A stretch of 18,287 nt of DNA from assembly GCA_036745875.1 (NCBI GenBank), contig DAIOFH010000081.1, positions 1 through 18,287 on the forward strand. Direction: 5' to 3'. Origin of the DNA: DAIOFH01 sp036745875 (lineage in GTDB: Bacteria > Planctomycetota > SZUA-567). This document shows positions 16,716 to 18,287 of this stretch, one piece after another; within the stretch, counting starts at the first letter, position 1; each line of letters starts with the position of its first letter. The notes below the pieces were generated by a model, which saw nothing but the letters and a program-made list of their open reading frames with translations, was not told the origin of the DNA and ran no database searches. Both the position numbers and the translations under genes were made by a program.

Positions 16716-16925
16716 ATGCTTTTTTCGTGGCGGAGGCAAAGCGACTTAGATCCGTCATGGGAAAAACCACGAAATCTCTATTCACCGCGTCTTGGGTTTT
16801 TCGGGTTCGCCTACGCGGCGGCGCTTGCCGCCAGTGCGGGGGGAATGGTCGGATACCTGAACAGTGTCGTAGGGGATTATTCCTGGAGCTATGGGCTGCT
16901 TGACCTTTGGTATTATCTTGTTTGA
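16716..16925 (+). CDS. Small putative membrane protein, 69 aa
   Basis: Not recognised as a known family. The 69-aa frame has a charged start (RRQSDLDPSWEKPRN), one likely transmembrane helix with alanine-rich FAYAAALAAS, and an aromatic tail ending WSYGLLDLWYYLV. The alanine-rich helix resembles the membrane segment of small anti-sigma-like proteins often encoded next to heavy-metal-sensor-like genes, as here. The start is uncertain: AGGG is 13 nt away from ATG 16716 but 6 nt from ATG 16709, which opens a different frame whose product (64 aa) lacks protein-like composition. Codon use after about 16790 favours the 16716 frame. It could be a remnant of a longer gene or a frameshifted one. Confidence 0.45.
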   Translation: MLFSWRRQSDLDPSWEKPRNLYSPRLGFFGFAYAAALAASAGGMVGYLNSVVGDYSWSYGLLDLWYYLV

Positions 16926-16942
16926 TAAAGGCTATTTCAACC

Positions 16943-17353
16943 ATGAAGAAAGAAAACAGGATCTATACCCGCAGGGTGATGCTGTTGTACGGAATACTCT
17001 TTTTTCTCATTGGCGCTGGCTTGGGCGGCGTGGTGGGAATATATAGTCTGCGCTACATGCTGTTTCACCGCCCGCCGCCGACACCCGAACAGATGACCAC
17101 AATTGTACTGGATAGGATCGGCGCCGATTTCACCCTCTCAGCCGCGCAGCGGGAGGGAATCGGAAAAGAACTCCTCGACCTGCATTACAATATCATTGGG
17201 GTTATCGATGGCGGCAGGAAAGAGATTGACGGCCTTATCGAAGCAAGGGCGCAGGTAATTGCCGGACAATTTCCCAATGGCGCGGCGCAAGGCAAATGGC
17301 TGAAACAATATCGGGAATACTTCCCCCGCCCTCCCAACCCCCCGGGAAAGTGA
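16943..17353 (+). CDS. Membrane-anchored periplasmic protein resembling heavy-metal sensor/resistance (Spy/CnrR-like) family
   Basis: 136-aa protein with a basic N-terminus, one transmembrane helix at about residues 13-36 (LLYGILFFLIGAGLGG) and a mostly helical periplasmic domain. Its layout is MTTIVLDRIGADFTLSAAQREGI, a long helix through IGVIDGGRKEIDGLI, then a proline-rich end (PRPPNPPGK). The LT/LS-x-x-Q-R pattern followed by paired helices is typical of periplasmic heavy-metal-resistance and Spy-like proteins. I see no clear metal ligands, so metal sensing is inference. ATG 16943 is chosen; AAAGG is about 11 nt upstream, and a TTG at 16907 would extend it by 12 residues. It follows the small membrane ORF by 17 nt, so co-transcription with the carboxypeptidase is plausible. 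Confidence 0.55.
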   Translation: MKKENRIYTRRVMLLYGILFFLIGAGLGGVVGIYSLRYMLFHRPPPTPEQMTTIVLDRIGADFTLSAAQREGIGKELLDLHYNIIGVIDGGRKEIDGLIEARAQVIAGQFPNGAAQGKWLKQYREYFPRPPNPPGK

Positions 17354-17363
17354 TGTTTGAGGC

Positions 17364-18008
17364 TCAGTGGCAACGGCGAACAGGCGCGGCGTTCAGGTAT
17401 TGGAGCCGGCACAGTTCTGTGATATAACGCCGGTAGTCCATGCTCACCGCATGGGCTTCTTTTTCAAAGCCGATTCGGGAGTATCCCCTTGTAAGGAACT
17501 GCAGCGAATAAGAGGTCCAATAGCAGAGATTGCCCATGGTGCCTATCTGTTTGAACTGGTGGATAAACTCGTGCAAAGTCCGTTCGGCCCTCTCGAAAAC
17601 GGACTTTCTGCTGAAGCGCCTGAAGGTGGTCACAAAGCCCCAGTCGCGCTCCTGGGCATTGATCAAGACACCATTGACGCTGACCACCGTGAACCACACG
17701 GAAGGACGAGCCGTCTGTTGAACCGCCATTTTCGTCCCGTCGGCGCTGTCCCACTCATAAATCAGCGAATGACCGTTGGGATGATTTCTCACCGTCAGAT
17801 CCGGAGGAAGGCCGAAGTGCTGGCCCCTTTCACGGAAGAAGCCGTTCAAGGTCATTGTGACGAACGGATCCTGGAGCGAGACCATGGTTCCCCAATTGGC
17901 GTGCGGGTCGCACGGTCGCACCTTCCGCGATCCGCAACCGCGGTCGCCTGCACTTCCCGTTGCAGCTGCCGCGGTGATGATGGCGATAGACAAGATGTAC
18001 TTTTTCAT
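17364..18008 (-). CDS. Exported protein with HExxH zinc-binding motif, putative metallopeptidase, uncharacterised
   Basis: 214-aa protein that I cannot assign to a named family. A signal peptide covers about residues 1-20 (MKKYILSIAIITAAAATGSA), then a short Cys-containing segment (GCGSRKVRPC). The central part is mixed hydrophobic/polar. The key feature is H146-E-F-I-H150 followed about 32 residues later by FEKEA (E182/E184). This spacing fits a gluzincin-type zinc site with a glutamate third ligand. Between them, CYWTSYSLQFLTRGY resembles the aromatic segment seen in HExxH proteins ending in 'FE.EA'. The ATG at 18008 is preceded by GGAAGGGA 4 nt upstream; an ATG 45 nt further out would put charged residues before the signal peptide. 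It converges on the sensor-like gene with a 10-nt gap. Confidence 0.7.
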   Translation of the reverse strand: MKKYILSIAIITAAAATGSAGDRGCGSRKVRPCDPHANWGTMVSLQDPFVTMTLNGFFRERGQHFGLPPDLTVRNHPNGHSLIYEWDSADGTKMAVQQTARPSVWFTVVSVNGVLINAQERDWGFVTTFRRFSRKSVFERAERTLHEFIHQFKQIGTMGNLCYWTSYSLQFLTRGYSRIGFEKEAHAVSMDYRRYITELCRLQYLNAAPVRRCH

Positions 18009-18055
18009 ATCGTCCCTTCCGGATTTCGTGTCCTGCATATGCAATTCAAGCATTC

Positions 18056-18084
18056 AGTAGACCAAGTCGGACGCACCGTGTCAA
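18056..18084 (-). promoter_or_regulatory. Sigma-70-type promoter of the HExxH gene
   Basis: On the minus strand a perfect TTGACA (18079-18084) and TCTACT (18056-18061) are separated by 17 nt. Transcription would start near 18049, leaving about a 40-nt leader before the ATG at 18008. Confidence 0.6.
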
Positions 18085-18097
18085 CTCCCGGCGAGGG

Positions 18098-18157
18098 CAT
18101 TTTGTCAATTGCCCATTACAGCATTTCCAGATTTCTGGTCATTTTGTTAATGGCATT
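18098..18157. repeat. Tandem imperfect direct repeats upstream of the HExxH promoter, with an inverted repeat between them
   Basis: CATTTTGTCAATTGCCCATT (18098-18117) and CATTTTGTTAATGGCATT (18140-18157) are near-copies whose starts are 42 bp apart, four helical turns. Between them CCAGA-TT-TCTGG (18127-18138) is a perfect 5-bp inverted repeat. They lie just upstream of the -35 of the HExxH gene and look like regulator-binding sites; no factor can be named. Confidence 0.4.
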
Positions 18158-18239
18158 GCGCCGCCCGGCAATCGCGAAGCCGGTATGACAACGGCAATTC
18201 GCGGCGATTCTATCGACATCCCTCCGAAAAGAGGTTCTT

Positions 18240-18287
18240 CTGAAGAATTTGTGGGTGAAACGGAGTGTTTTTTGGTCCTTGCGGCGT
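18240..18287 (+). CDS. Possible beginning of a further gene, cut by the window end
   Basis: GAGG followed 5 nt later by CTG opens a frame reading KNLWVKRSVFWSLRR to the last base. A TTG at 18249 is another possible start. The basic-then-hydrophobic start looks like a membrane or exported protein, but 16 codons are too few to judge, and CTG starts are rare. A second frame from ATG 18185 is also open to the end but has no ribosome-binding site. Nothing else was seen in 18158-18287. Confidence 0.15.
   Translation, partial: MKNLWVKRSVFWSLRR

Noticed and set aside
16709..16903. 64-codon frame from ATG 16709
   Set aside because: Apart from a well-placed AGGG it has Arg/Cys-rich shadow-like composition. 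The overlapping 16716 frame looks more like protein.
1..18287. CRISPR arrays, transposases, integrases, tRNA or rRNA genes
   Set aside because: None seen on reading; no regular repeat-spacer pattern, terminal inverted repeats or recognisable RNA gene signatures.

Overview
The window comes from a Gram-negative (LPS-bearing) bacterium with moderately high GC. The main evidence is a nearly complete pathway for adding 4-amino-4-deoxy-L-arabinose (L-Ara4N) to lipid A. The sigma-54 activator, the AGCS carrier and the periplasmic sensor-like protein would fit a Desulfobacterota- or Synergistota-like genome, but I cannot fix the lineage from the sequence. No rRNA, tRNA, insertion sequence, phage gene or CRISPR array was seen.

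Layout. (1) 87-1334, minus strand: an AGCS-family amino acid:cation symporter, divergent from (2) 1560-3356, plus strand: a sigma-54-dependent activator with a cysteine-containing sensor region. The ~225-bp space between them carries three inverted repeats, one a perfect 19-bp palindrome. The pair looks like a regulator and its transporter target. (3) 3539-10996, plus strand: a good sigma-70-type promoter, a ~120-nt leader, then six tightly packed genes: a flippase-like membrane protein, ugd, arnB, arnC, arnA and arnD. Four of the five junctions are ATGA overlaps or 2-nt gaps. Catalytic residues of ArnA, ArnB, ArnC, ArnD and Ugd are visible. (4) 11000-12646, minus strand: an ArnT-like lipid A glycosyltransferase that converges on arnD with only 3 nt between the stop codons. 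(5) 12786-14957, plus strand: Tex, an RNA-binding transcription accessory protein. (6) 15102-17353, plus strand: an exported S10 serine carboxypeptidase, a small putative membrane protein and a membrane-anchored periplasmic protein resembling heavy-metal sensors. (7) 17364-18008, minus strand: an exported protein with an HEFIH zinc-binding motif, preceded by a clear promoter and tandem repeats. (8) The last ~280 bases hold these upstream sites and at most the start of another gene.

How the genes work together. Ugd makes UDP-glucuronate. The ArnA C-terminal half decarboxylates it to the 4-keto-pentose, ArnB transaminates, and the ArnA N-terminal half formylates. ArnC loads the sugar on undecaprenyl phosphate and ArnD deformylates it. 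The lipid-linked sugar must then flip to the periplasm, where ArnT transfers it to lipid A, giving resistance to cationic peptides and polymyxin. No EmrE-like ArnE/ArnF pair is present. The first gene of the operon, an LPG_synthase_TM (flippase-like) protein translationally coupled to ugd, is the obvious candidate replacement. This is the most interesting hypothesis in the window. Other points of interest are an in-frame TGA inside the conserved end of the symporter, the palindrome at the sigma-54 regulator, the uncharacterised HExxH protein with its repeat-decorated promoter, and the carboxypeptidase/sensor-like cluster.
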